NCBI GenBank assembly: GCA_963755755.1 | Contig: CAVWLJ010000004.1 | Location: forward strand, 1 to 64,000 | Origin: DATKNA01 sp963755755 | GTDB lineage: Bacteria; Actinomycetota; Actinomycetes; Actinomycetales; Kineosporiaceae | Reading direction: 5' to 3' | Length of the DNA stretch: 64,000 nt | The notes under the pieces: generated by a model | Seen by the model: only the letters and a program-made list of their open reading frames with translations | The model's database searches: none | What the model was told of the DNA's origin: nothing | Translations under genes and position numbers: made by a program | Shown: one piece after another, positions 36,248 through 44,771 of the stretch | Numbering within the stretch: position 1 is the first letter of the stretch | Layout: every line of letters begins with the position of its first letter

Positions 36248-38106
36248 AGCTCCTCCTGAGCAAGCTTGCTGATGGCGTCGGCGAGCTCCGCCGACGTGAA
36301 CGGCACCCCGCGCACCCGGTTGTAGCCCACGGCGTCCACGAGGTACCGGGCGCGCAGGAGCATCGCGAGCTGGCCGAGGTTCATCTCGGGCACGAGCACG
36401 GTGCGGTAGCGGCGCAACACCTCGCCGGTGTTCGCGGGGAACGGGTTGAGGTGGCGCAAATGCGCGGTCGCGACCGGCACGCCGGTCTCGCGCACGGCGC
36501 GCGCGGCGGAGCTGATCGGCCCGTACGTCGACCCCCAGCCGACGACGAGGATCTCGGCGTCGCCCTCCGGGTCGTCGACCTCGAGCGGCGGGACGTCGAT
36601 CCCGTCGATCTTCGCCTGCCGCAGCCGCACCATGCGGTCGTGGTTGTCGGGGTCGTAGGAGATCTCCCCGGTGCCGTCGGCCTTCTCGATGCCGCCGATC
36701 CGGTGTTCGAGGCCGGGGACGCCGGGTGGCGCCCAGGGCCGCGCGAGGGTCAGCGGGTCCCGGTCGTAGGGGCGGAAGGGACCGTCCCCGGCCGGCTTGG
36801 CGAAGTCGACATGCAGGTCGGGCAGGGCCTCGACGGAGGGCACCAGCCACGGCTCGGAGCCGTTCGCGAGGTAGCCGTCGGAGAGCAGCAGCACCGGCGT
36901 CCGGTACGTGGTGGCGATCCGGACGGCTTCGAGCGCGGCGTCGAAGCAGTCGGCGGGGGAGCGCGGCGCGACGATCGGCACCGGTGCCTCACCGTTGCGG
37001 CCGAACATCGCCTGCAGCAGGTCCGCCTGCTCCGTCTTCGTGGGGAGCCCGGTCGAGGGCCCGCCGCGCTGGACGTCGACGACGACCAGCGGGAGCTCGA
37101 GGCTGACCGCCAGGCCGATCGTCTCCGACTTCAGCGCCAGGCCCGGGCCGGACGTCGTGCTGACGCCGATCGACCCGCCGAAGGCCGCGCCCAGCGCCAT
37201 CCCGATGGCGCCGATCTCGTCCTCGGCCTGCAGCGTCGTCACGCCGAACCGCTTGAGCCGGCTCAGCGTGTGCAGGATGTCGGACGCCGGGGTGATCGGG
37301 TACGAGCCCAGCACCAAGGGCAGTCCGGCGAGGTGCGCGGCGGAGACGAGCCCGTAGGCGAGCGCGATGTTGCCGGTGACGTTCCGGTAGATCCCGGCCG
37401 GCGCCGGCGCCGGCGCGACCTCGTACTGGACGGCGAAGCCCTCGGTGGTCTCGCCGAACGACCAGCCTGCCTCGAAGGCGCGCAGGTTGGCCTCGAGCAG
37501 CTGCGGCCGGTTGCCGAACTTGCCCGTCAGGAATCGCTTCGTCGGGTCCGTCGGGCGGCTGTAGAGCCAGGAGAGCATGCCGAGCGCGAACATGTTCTTC
37601 GCCCGCTCGGCCTCCTTGCGGCTGAGGTCGAGGTCCTCCAGCGCCTTCACCGTCATGCTCGTCAGCGGCAGCACGTGCACCTGGTAGGAGTCCAGGCTGC
37701 CGTCGTCGCGCGGGTCCGCCGCGTAGCCGACCTTGGTGAGGTTCCGCTTGGTGAACTCGTCGCCGTCGAGGATGATCACGGCGCCGCGGGGGAGGTCGCG
37801 CAGGTTCGCCTTGAGCGCGGCGGGGTTCATGGCGACGAGGACGTCCGGAGCGTCGCCGGGGGTGAGGACCTCGTGGTCGGCGAAGTGCAGCTGGAAGCTC
37901 GAGACGCCGGGCAGCGTGCCCTGGGGAGCGCGGATCTCCGCGGGGAAGTTGGGCAGCGTGGCGAGGTCGTTGCCGAGCGAGGCGGTCTCAGCGGTGAACC
38001 GGTCGCCCGTCAGCTGCATGCCGTCCCCGGAGTCCCCAGCGAAGCGGATGACCACACGGTCGATCCGCTGACGGGGCTTGCTGGTCGCGACGGTCGCGGT
38101 GGTCAT
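36244..38106 (-). CDS. korA: 2-oxoacid:ferredoxin oxidoreductase alpha subunit
   Basis: 620-residue fused gamma-alpha subunit. The N-terminal gamma domain has IRFAGDSGDGMQLTGDRF, PAEIRAPQGTLPGVSSFQLHF and VAMNPAALKANL. The alpha domain begins near residue 215 with GNIALAYGLVSAAHLAG, GSYPITPASDILHTLSRL, TTSGPGLALKSETIGLAV and VDVQRGGPSTGLPTKTEQADL (key RGGPSTGLPTKTEQ). ATG at 38106 chosen over an upstream in-frame ATG because the palindrome at 38137-38155 lies between. It forms an operon with korB. It would supply reduced ferredoxin, a plausible donor for a Nuo complex lacking NuoEFG. Confidence 0.93.
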   Translation of the reverse strand: MTTATVATSKPRQRIDRVVIRFAGDSGDGMQLTGDRFTAETASLGNDLATLPNFPAEIRAPQGTLPGVSSFQLHFADHEVLTPGDAPDVLVAMNPAALKANLRDLPRGAVIILDGDEFTKRNLTKVGYAADPRDDGSLDSYQVHVLPLTSMTVKALEDLDLSRKEAERAKNMFALGMLSWLYSRPTDPTKRFLTGKFGNRPQLLEANLRAFEAGWSFGETTEGFAVQYEVAPAPAPAGIYRNVTGNIALAYGLVSAAHLAGLPLVLGSYPITPASDILHTLSRLKRFGVTTLQAEDEIGAIGMALGAAFGGSIGVSTTSGPGLALKSETIGLAVSLELPLVVVDVQRGGPSTGLPTKTEQADLLQAMFGRNGEAPVPIVAPRSPADCFDAALEAVRIATTYRTPVLLLSDGYLANGSEPWLVPSVEALPDLHVDFAKPAGDGPFRPYDRDPLTLARPWAPPGVPGLEHRIGGIEKADGTGEISYDPDNHDRMVRLRQAKIDGIDVPPLEVDDPEGDAEILVVGWGSTYGPISSAARAVRETGVPVATAHLRHLNPFPANTGEVLRRYRTVLVPEMNLGQLAMLLRARYLVDAVGYNRVRGVPFTSAELADAISKLAQEEL

Positions 38107-38136
38107 GTCTGCCGAGTTCCTTCGTGTCGCCGACGG

Positions 38137-38155
38137 GAAGGTTAGGCCAGCCTTC
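38137..38155. promoter_or_regulatory. Iron-box-like palindrome upstream of korA
   Basis: The 19-mer GAAGGTTAGGCCAGCCTTC has inverted ends (GAAGG/CCTTC) and matches 13 of 19 positions of the DtxR/IdeR iron-box consensus TTAGGTTAGGCTAACCTAA. It lies 31-49 bases before the korA start. Control by iron is plausible because KorAB carries an iron-sulfur cluster, but the match is moderate. Confidence 0.35.
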
Positions 38156-38259
38156 CTTACGCCATCGTAGGTCGGCGCGTTCGCGATCTCCCGCGGACGT
38201 GCGGCCCCGGGGAATGCCAACCGGTGGGACGACGCCGGTGTTCCGCCGTCACACGGGGC

Positions 38260-39011
38260 TCAGAGCCGGCCGGCCTCGATGATCCGGCGCAGGAACTGGC
38301 GGGTGCGCGGCTCGACCGGATCGGCGAGCACCTGCTCGGCGCGTGCCGCGCTCCAGCACGCGGCCGCCCTCCAGGAAGCAGACCTCGTCCGCCACCTGCC
38401 GCGGCGAAGCCCATCTCGTGCGTCGCCACGATCATCGTCATGCCGTCGTCCTTGAGCTCCCGGATCAGGGAGAGCACCTCGCCGACGAGCTCCGGGTCGA
38501 GCGCCGACGTGACCTCGTCGAACAGCATGAGCACGGGGTCGTTGACCAGGGCCCGCGCGATGGCCACCCGTTGCTGCTGACCGCCGGAGAGCTGGTCCGG
38601 GTAGGCCCGCGCCCGGTCCCGGAGCCCGACCCGCTCGAGCATGTCGAGCGCCCGCGCCTCGGCGTCCTCGCGCCCCCGCTTGTGGACCTTGCGCGGCGCG
38701 AGCGTGAGGTTGTCGAGCACGGTCAGGTGCGGGAAGAGGTTGAACGCCTGGAAGACGATCCCCATCCGGGCGCGGACGCTGTCGGCGTCGATCCGGGGGT
38801 CACAGATGTCCCGGCCCTCGAGCTCGATGACGCCGTCGTCGACGGTCTCGAGCAGGTCGATGCAGCGCAGCAGGGTGGACTTGCCCGACCCCGAGGCCCC
38901 GATGAGGACGACGACGCCGTGCGGCGCCACCTCGAGGTCGAGGTCGTCCAGGACGACGTGGTCGCCGAACGTCTTGCGCAGCCCGCGGACGCTCAGCAGC
39001 ACGTCGCTCAT
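38260..39011 (-). CDS. Polar amino acid ABC transporter ATP-binding protein (frameshifted 3' end)
   Basis: GlnQ/HisP-type ATPase. ATG at 39011 overlaps the permease stop. Walker A LIGASGSGKSTLLRCIDLLE, Q-loop IVFQAFNLFPHLTVLDNLTLAP, signature QLSGGQQQRVAIARAL, Walker B PVLMLFDEVTSALDPELVGEVL and ATHEMGFA are in frame. Near 38400 the frame changes by one base; the next frame reads RQVADEVCFLEGGRVLERGT and, after another change near 38343, QFLRRIIEAGRL ending at a TGA at 38260-38262. Repaired length is about 250 residues, normal for the family. Confidence 0.85.
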
Positions 39012-39860
39012 ACCTTGAGGCCGGTCGGCAGGTAGCCGTTGCGGCGCATCACCCAGTCCGTGAGCCGGGTCAGCGGGATGGTGAAGGCGATGAAGAGGAG
39101 CCCGGCCACGACGTAGGGGGTGTAGTTGAAGTTCTCGGCCTGCGACGATCTGGGCCTGCCGCAGCGCGTCGATCGGATGCCGAGGATCGACAGCAGGCCG
39201 GCGTCCTTCTGCAGGCTGACCAGGTCGTTGAGCAAGCGGCGGGATCGACCCGCCGGACGCCCTGCGGCAGGACGACGTGGCGCATGCGTCTGGGCGGCCG
39301 AGAGGCCGAGCGAACGCGCGGCGGCGCGCTGGCTGGGGTGCACCGACTCGATGCCGGCGCGCAGCACCTCGGCCACGTAGGCGGAGTAGGTCATGCGTCA
39401 GGGCGATCGCCCCGAGCACGACGGGCTCTCGCGGCACGCCTTGCAGGCGTAGCCCGGCGACCCGAAACCGATCACGTAGAGCACGATGATCACGGGCAGG
39501 CCGCGGAACAGGTCGACGTAGACCGTCGCGAGCGCGCGCAGCGGCCAGAACACCGGACCACGCAGCGTCCGCAGGATCGCGAGCAGACAGCCCGAAGACG
39601 AGCATGCCGACCGCGCGACATGATCCAGACGATAGACGTTGAGCCGGAGGCCGTAGAGCGACCTGCGGGAGCGCGATCCAGGCGATCGTGCGGGTTGAAG
39701 AACGAGTCCTGCACCCGGGGCCAGCCCGGCGAGGACGTGACGCCGACCACCAGCGCGTACCGACGACGAGTGTGCTGACCGCGGCGACGAGCACCGAGCG
39801 GCGGGTACGCCGGCGTCGGTAGCTCGTTCCGCTCGCGCTGGATCGGCGGACGGCGACCAT
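39008..39860 (-). CDS. Polar amino acid ABC transporter permease (heavily frame-broken)
   Basis: HisM/GlnP-type permease whose sequence is scattered over three frames with six or more changes between 39090 and 39780. Recognisable pieces in order: an Arg-rich N-terminus, TIAWIALPQVALR, VGMLVFGL/LAILRTLRGPVFWPLRALATVYVDLFRGLPVIIVLYVIGFG (key YVDLFRGLPVIIVLYVIG), the coupling loop TYSAYVAEVLRAGIESVHPSQRAAARSLG, MRHVVLPQGVRR, LLNDLVSLQKDAGLLSILG and YVVAGLLFIAFTIPLTRLTDWVMRR. The order and spacing are those of an intact gene, so dense sequence errors seem likelier than decay. Operon position is between the binding protein and the ATPase. Confidence 0.75.
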
Positions 39861-39912
39861 GCGCCGCCGCCCGCCATCCGTCGACCGCTTCGCGCGGCGG
39901 CGGAGCCGGGCG

Positions 39913-40840
39913 TCACTGCAGGACGGGTGCGCCCGCGCTCTGGGCCAGCCACTGCTGCTCGAGCTTCTTCAGCGTGCCGTCCTGCCGGAGCGCGTCGACG
40001 GCCTGCGTGACGCACGAGGTCAGCGCGCTGCCCTTGTCGAGCACGAGACCGAACTGCTCCGGCGTCCCGCCCTGGTTCGGCGAACTGCCCGACGATCGCT
40101 GCTGTTCTTCACCTCGCCGGAGCCCGTGATGTAGAAGGCGGTCGGCAGGTCGGTGACGAGGCCGTCGATCTGGCCGTTGCTGAGCGCCTTGGCGGCGTCG
40201 TCGTTGCTGTTGAAGACCGCCGGGTCGCCGCTGGGCTTGATGACGTCGCGGATCGTGTCCAGGCTCGTCGTGCCCGACCTGGGCGCCGATCTTGGCGGTC
40301 TTGAGGTCGGCGACGCTCTTCGCGTTCGCGATCTTCGAGCCCTTGGTGGTGATGATCGCCTGCGCGACGTCGTAGTAGCCGCTGGAGAAGTCCACCGCCT
40401 TCTTGCGCTCGTCGGTGATCGAGACCTCGTTGATGTCGAAGTCGAACTTCTTCGGGCCCGGCTGGATGACGGAGTCGAAGGGCACCCGCGTCCACGTCGA
40501 CGTCGCCCTGGGCGAAGCCGAGCTTCTGGGCGACGGCGTAGGCGACCGCGCTCTCGAAGCCCTTGCCGTTCTCGGGCTTGTCGTCGACGAACCAGGGCTC
40601 GTAGACCGGCTTGTCGGTGGCGACGGTCAGCTTGCCCGAGGTCTGCGTCTTCAGGCTGTCCTTGCTGCAGGTCGCGCTCGCCGACGCGGACGCCGAGGGC
40701 GACCCCGCCGCCGAGCCGGACGTCGTCGAGCTGCTGCCCCCGCTGTCCGCCGGTGCACAGCCGGCGAGCGCCGCGGCGGCGATCGCCAGGGAGGCCGTCG
40801 CGACGACGCGGAACGGCGTGGGGCGCACGGACAGGGACAT
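39913..40840 (-). CDS. Amino acid ABC transporter substrate-binding lipoprotein (frame-broken)
   Basis: ATG at 40840 gives a lipoprotein signal MSLSVRPTPFRVVATASLAIAAAALAGC (key ALAGC lipobox) and a Ser/Ala linker. The solute-binding domain (SBP family 3) begins KLTVATDKPVYEPWFVDDK and FESAVAYAVAQKLGF. After changes near 40490, 40275 and 40090 the pieces FDFDINEVSITDERKKAVDFSSGYYDVAQAII, DLKTAKIGAQVG, TSLDTIRDVIKPSGDPAVFNSNDDAAKAL, IDGLVTDLPTAFYIT, and EQFGLVLDKGSALTSCVTQAVDAL follow in the expected order (long ones recognisable by DINEVSITDERKKAVDFS-like cores). About 305 residues when repaired. Ligand probably a polar amino acid. Confidence 0.8.
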
Positions 40841-41044
40841 GGTGATGCCTCCGGCGAGAACGAACGTGACGCAGAGTCGATGGCACCGGGCGGCGTCGAC
40901 CGGCACCGGGCAGCAGTGCTGCCGAGGCGAGCAGGGTAACCCGGAAGGCTGACCCTCCGACAACTACGGCCTGTGACGGCGGACGGACGAGCGCCCCTCG
41001 ACGGCGCCGCCACCGGCCGCGGAACGGCTCGGCGGCGGGGCGAC

Positions 41045-41075
41045 GCCGTCGGAGTCGCCCATTACAGTCGTCGCC
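41045..41075 (+). promoter_or_regulatory. Candidate leaderless promoter of the second nuo operon
   Basis: A -10-like TACAGT at 41063-41068 lies seven bases before the nuoA2 ATG (41076), placing the expected transcription start on the start codon. The -35 region (around 41045) is not a clear consensus. No Rex-like GTGAA/TTCAC site is present in the 235-base gap 40841-41075. Confidence 0.35.
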
Positions 41076-41438
41076 ATGTCCCCGGGGCAGTCCTGGCTGG
41101 TCGTCGGCGCGGTCGCCGCGGCCGGCGTGCTCTTCGTGACCGCGGGCCTGGCGGCGAACCGGCTCCTGCGGCCGGACGCACCGACCCGGGAGAAGCTGGC
41201 GACCTACGAGAGCGGGGTCGACCCGGTCGGCCGGGGCTGGTCCCAGACGCAGGTCCGCTACTACCTCTACGCCTTCCTCTACGTGCTGTTCGCCGTGGAC
41301 GCCGTCTTCCTCTTCCCCTGGGCCACCGTGGTCCGCGACTTCGGGTGGGCCACCGTCGCCGAGATGGGCGTGTTCCTCGGCGTCCTGGCCGTCGGCCTGC
41401 TGCACGCCTGGCGCCGGGGGGCGCTGCGATGGCAGTGA
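41076..41438 (+). CDS. nuoA2: NuoA-like subunit of second NDH-1 cluster
   Basis: 120 residues, three helices. The loop TYESGVDPVGRGWSQTQVRYYLYA replaces the usual ECG with ESG, so the conserved loop cysteine (reporter of active/deactive transitions in complex I) is absent. Helix 2 reads FLYVLFAVDAVFLFPWATVV, with AVDAVF instead of FDIE: one acidic residue is retained. Compared with NuoA of the first operon the two proteins share only the fold and general motif order. ATG at 41076. It opens an operon of overlapping genes running to 51742. Confidence 0.88.
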   Translation: MSPGQSWLVVGAVAAAGVLFVTAGLAANRLLRPDAPTREKLATYESGVDPVGRGWSQTQVRYYLYAFLYVLFAVDAVFLFPWATVVRDFGWATVAEMGVFLGVLAVGLLHAWRRGALRWQ

Positions 41439-42052
41439 CACCGGTGCCGGGGGCTGTGGTCCGCCGGGGCGGCGCCCGCCCGGTCGACCTGGGGCTGCCG
41501 TCCGTCGGAGCCGGTCAGGCGGTGGCGCCGCACCCGCTTCGGCTCGTCCTCAACTGGGGCCGGCGGTACAGCCTGTGGGTGTTCAACTTCGGCCTGGCCT
41601 GCTGCGCCATCGAGTTCATCGCGGCGAGCATGGGCCGGCACGACTTCATCCGGCTCGGCGTGATCCCCTTCGCGCACGGCCCGCGGCAGGCCGACCTCAT
41701 GGTCGTCTCCGGCACCGTGACGGACAAGATGGCTCCCGCCGTCCGGCGCCTCTACGAGCAGATGCCCGAGCCGAAGTACGTGATCTCGTTCGGTGCGTGC
41801 TCCAACTCCGGCGGCCCGTACTGGGACTCCTACTGCGTGACGAAGGGCGTCGACCAGATCGTGCCGGTCGACGTCTACGTGCCCGGCTGCCCGCCCCGCC
41901 CCGAGGCGCTGCTGCAGGGCATCGTGCGACTGCAGGAGAAGATCGCCAGCGAGGATCTCTCCCACCGCTACGGACGCCGCAGCGGCCGGCGCGGGGCGCG
42001 TCGCGACCTGCCGGCCGCCGCCCTGACCCGCGACCTCGTGGCGAAGCCGTGA
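41429..42052 (+). CDS. nuoB2: NuoB-like subunit of second NDH-1 cluster
   Basis: 207 residues; ATG lies 10 bases inside the end of nuoA2. All four N2-cluster ligands are present: FGLACCAIEFIAASM, FGACSNSGGPYWDSY and VPGCPPRPEALLQG. RQADLMVVSGTVTDKMAPAVRRLYEQMPEPKYV is the conserved core (key PRQADLMVVSGTVTDKM). Redox function is therefore expected to be intact even though the operon lacks nuoD. The C-terminal tail is Arg-rich (RYGRRSGRRGARRD). Confidence 0.93.
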   Translation: MAVTPVPGAVVRRGGARPVDLGLPSVGAGQAVAPHPLRLVLNWGRRYSLWVFNFGLACCAIEFIAASMGRHDFIRLGVIPFAHGPRQADLMVVSGTVTDKMAPAVRRLYEQMPEPKYVISFGACSNSGGPYWDSYCVTKGVDQIVPVDVYVPGCPPRPEALLQGIVRLQEKIASEDLSHRYGRRSGRRGARRDLPAAALTRDLVAKP

Positions 42053-42661
42053 CGGAGCCCGCCGACCCGTTCCCGGCCACCGGCACCGACGCCGCCGGCG
42101 TCCCCGTCGTCGACGTGCCCGTTGCGCAGTGGCGGGAGGCCGCCCTGCACGCGCGCGACGAGCTCGGTATGGACTACATCGACTGGCTGTCCGCCGTCGA
42201 CGTCCCCGACGGCGACCCGCCGGGCGTCGACGTCGTCGTGCACGTCCTGGACAGCCGGTCCACCGCCGCCCCGGTTCCCGGCGTCCGCCGCCTCCTGCTC
42301 CGCACCCGGGTGCCGGACGCCGATGCGCACCTGCCGAGCCTGACGCCGGTCTGGCCGGGCACCGCCTGGCACGAGCGCGAGACGTTCGAGATGTTCGGTG
42401 TCACCTTCGACGGCTTCGACGACGGCTCCGGTGACTGGCTGCGCCCGCTGCTGCTGCCCGGACGGTTTCGAGGGGACGCCGCTGCGCAAGTCGTTCGTCC
42501 TGGCCGCGCGGGCGAGCAAGCCATGGCCGGGCGCCAAGGAGCCGGGGGAGTCGGACGCGCACGCCGCCGCCGCTCCCGGCCGGCGCAAGACCCTGCCGCC
42601 GGGCGTCCCGGACTCCGCCACCTGGGGGCCCCGGTCGGCGTCGGACGACGTCGATGCCTGA
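42049..42661 (+). CDS. nuoC2: NuoC-like subunit of second NDH-1 cluster (one frameshift)
   Basis: GTG at 42049 overlaps the nuoB2 stop. About 203 residues once a single extra base near 42465 is removed. The N-terminal part (WREAALHARDELGMDYIDWLSAVDVPDG) and the hallmark VWPGTAWHERETFEMFGVTFDG are in one frame; LLLPDGFEGTPLRKSFVLAARASKPWPG is in the next. The usual C-terminal RKDY is RKSF. There is no sign of a NuoD domain fused to it, and nuoH2 starts immediately after (8-base overlap). Confidence 0.88.
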
Positions 42662-43622
42662 CGGGTCGATCGTGCTGGACGTCGTCGTCCGCGCCGTGCT
42701 CGTCGTCGTGGCGTTCCTCGTGCTGCCGTTGCTCGTCGGGCAGACCGAGCACAAGGTGATGGCGCACATGCAGGGCCGGCTCGGGCCGATGTACGCCGGC
42801 GGGTTCCACGGCTGGGCGCAGCTCCTCGCGGACGGGGTCAAGTTCGCCCAGAAGGAGTCCATCGTCCCGACCGCCGCCGACCGGCCCGTGTTCGCCGTCG
42901 CGCCCGGCGTCGCCCTGATCCCCTACCTGGTCGCGTTGACGGCGATCCCGCTGTCGCCGTCCCTCGTCGGCGCCGACCTGGACGCCGGGCTGCTGTTCGT
43001 GCTCGCGGCGAGCGCGGTCGGCGTCCTCGGCACGCTGATGGCGGGCTGGGCCAGCGCGAACAAGTACGCGCTGCTGGGGGCCATGCGTTCCGCGGCGCAG
43101 TTGCTCGCGTACGAGCTGCCGCTCGTGCTCGCGGCGAGCAGCGTGGCGATCGCCGCCGGGACGCTGTCGCTGGTGGGGATCGCGGAGGCGTGGCGACCGT
43201 GGTGGTTGCTGTGGCAGGCACCCGCGGCCTTCGTGCTGCTGGTGGCCGGCCTCGCGGAGCTCCAGCGCCCGCCGTTCGACATCCCGATCGCGGACTCCGA
43301 GCTCGTCGTCGGGCCCTACACGGAGTACTCGGGGCTGCGCTTCGCGCTGTTCCTGCTGGCGGAGTACGCCGGCATCGTGGTGCTCTCCGCGCTGGTGGCG
43401 GTGCTGTTCCTCGCAGGCTGGCGGGGCCCCGCGTCGTCGGTGCTCGGTCCGCTGTGGATGCTCGCGAAGACCGCGCTGGTCGCCGTCGTCGTCATCTGGC
43501 TGCGCGTCTCGTGGCCCCGGCTGCGGGAGGACCAGCTGCAGCGGCTCGCCTGGGGCGTGCTCGTACCGGTCGCGCTCGCGCAGCTCGCACTGACCACGGT
43601 GGTCGTCGTCGCCCAGGCCTGA
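42654..43622 (+). CDS. nuoH2: NuoH-like subunit of second NDH-1 cluster
   Basis: 322-residue, eight-helix membrane subunit lacking the long C-terminal tail of NuoH of the first operon. EHKVMAHMQGRLGPMYAGGFHG corresponds to ERRVVGRMQSRPGPNRTGPFG, so the RPGPNR loop is changed to RLGPMY. LLADGVKFAQKESIVP, LLGAMRSAAQLLAYELPLV and AELQRPPFDIPIADSELVVGPYTEYSGLR (equivalent of the ETNRAPFDLPEAEGELVGG loop; key RPPFDIPIADSELVVG) are retained in outline. The changes fall around the quinone chamber. Confidence 0.92.
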   Translation: MPDGSIVLDVVVRAVLVVVAFLVLPLLVGQTEHKVMAHMQGRLGPMYAGGFHGWAQLLADGVKFAQKESIVPTAADRPVFAVAPGVALIPYLVALTAIPLSPSLVGADLDAGLLFVLAASAVGVLGTLMAGWASANKYALLGAMRSAAQLLAYELPLVLAASSVAIAAGTLSLVGIAEAWRPWWLLWQAPAAFVLLVAGLAELQRPPFDIPIADSELVVGPYTEYSGLRFALFLLAEYAGIVVLSALVAVLFLAGWRGPASSVLGPLWMLAKTALVAVVVIWLRVSWPRLREDQLQRLAWGVLVPVALAQLALTTVVVVAQA

Positions 43623-43707
43623 TCGGCGTCCACAGGCACCGCCGCTCGCGACATCGTCCACACCGGGTGCGGCACACGCTCGCGCGTCGTCGCCGCGGCA
43701 GGGCAGG

Positions 43708-44265
43708 ATGCTGGCCGTGGACGCGACGCCGCCCCCTTCGCCCTCCGGCCCTCCCGGGCCCGGCCTCGGGCTGGTGCGCGGGCTCGCGACGACGGCTCGC
43801 GCGCTGTTCCGGCCGGCGACCACGCAGGAGTACCCCGACGTCGAGCCCGAGTTGCCGCCGCGCAGCCGCGGCGTGATCGGCCTGGTCGAGGAGAACTGCA
43901 CCGTCTGCATGCTGTGCGCCCGGGAGTGCCCCGACTGGTGCATCTACATCGACTCGCACAAGGAGACGCTGCCGGCGGTCGAGGGCGGCCGGGAGCGCCA
44001 GCGGAACGTGCTCGACCGCTTCGCCATCGACTTCTCCCTGTGCATGTACTGCGGCATCTGCGTGGAGGTGTGCCCCTTCGACGCGCTGTTCTGGAGTCCG
44101 CAGTTCGAGTACTCCGAGCTCGACATCCGTGACCTGCTGCACGAGAAGGAACGGCTGGCCGGCTGGGCGACCGCCGCCCCGCCGCCGCCCGAGCCCGATC
44201 CGGGTGCCCCGCCGCCCAAGGAGGCCGCCCCGCCCCGGCGCCCGGCGCGAGGGCGCCCGACGTGA
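43708..44265 (+). CDS. nuoI2: NuoI-like ferredoxin subunit of second NDH-1 cluster
   Basis: 185 residues with two complete [4Fe-4S] ligand sets: CTVCMLCARECPDWCIYI (with an additional Cys four residues after the set) and CMYCGICVEVCPFDALFW. The N-terminus is Pro-rich and the C-terminus is a Pro/Ala/Arg tail. Start ATG 43708, 85 bases after nuoH2, the only sizeable gap before nuoL2. The stop overlaps nuoJ2 (GTGA). Confidence 0.92.
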   Translation: MLAVDATPPPSPSGPPGPGLGLVRGLATTARALFRPATTQEYPDVEPELPPRSRGVIGLVEENCTVCMLCARECPDWCIYIDSHKETLPAVEGGRERQRNVLDRFAIDFSLCMYCGICVEVCPFDALFWSPQFEYSELDIRDLLHEKERLAGWATAAPPPPEPDPGAPPPKEAAPPRRPARGRPT

Positions 44266-44771
44266 GCGCCGCCGAGGTCGTCTTCGCCGCGTTCGCCCTG
44301 CTCTCCGCCACGTCCGGCGTCCTCGCGGTCACCAGCCGGCACGTGGTTCACGCGGCCCTGTGGCTGGTCGTGGCGCTGGGATCGCTCGCCGGGGTCTACC
44401 TCGCGCTCGGGGCCGAGGTCGTGGCGCTCGTGCAGTTGCTGGTCTACGTCGGCGCGGTGGTCGTGCTCGTGCTCTTCGCGCTCATGCTCACGCGGGCACC
44501 CATCGGCGTCCGGACCGATCTCGACGCGAACCCGCCCCGACGTGCGCTCGCGGCGGTGATCGGCGTCGCCGTCGCCGGGCTCGTGGGTGGCACGCTCGCG
44601 CTCGCCGTCGGCGACTCGTCGGTGACGCCGGACCTGGCCCGCGGTCAGGCGCGGCCGCTGGGGCAGGCGATCTTCGGCGGCTGGCTGCTGCCCTTCGAGC
44701 TGCTCTCCGTGCTCCTGCTGGCGGCCCTCGTCGCGGCGCTCGCCGTCTCCCGGGGACCGGACCGGCGGTGA
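44262..44771 (+). CDS. nuoJ2: NuoJ-like subunit of second NDH-1 cluster
   Basis: 169 residues, five helices. HVVHAALWLVVALGSLAGVYLALGAE and the pi-bulge helix LVQLLVYVGAVVVLVLFALML are recognisable (key LVYVGAVVVLVLFALML). It lacks the acidic extension of NuoJ of the first operon. GTG start overlaps nuoI2; its own stop overlaps the GTG start of the hydrolase gene. Confidence 0.92.
   Translation: MSAAEVVFAAFALLSATSGVLAVTSRHVVHAALWLVVALGSLAGVYLALGAEVVALVQLLVYVGAVVVLVLFALMLTRAPIGVRTDLDANPPRRALAAVIGVAVAGLVGGTLALAVGDSSVTPDLARGQARPLGQAIFGGWLLPFELLSVLLLAALVAALAVSRGPDRR

Noticed and set aside
41279..43943. Long minus-strand ORFs antisense to nuoA2-nuoH2
   Set aside because: Same antisense pattern, no start context or domain.
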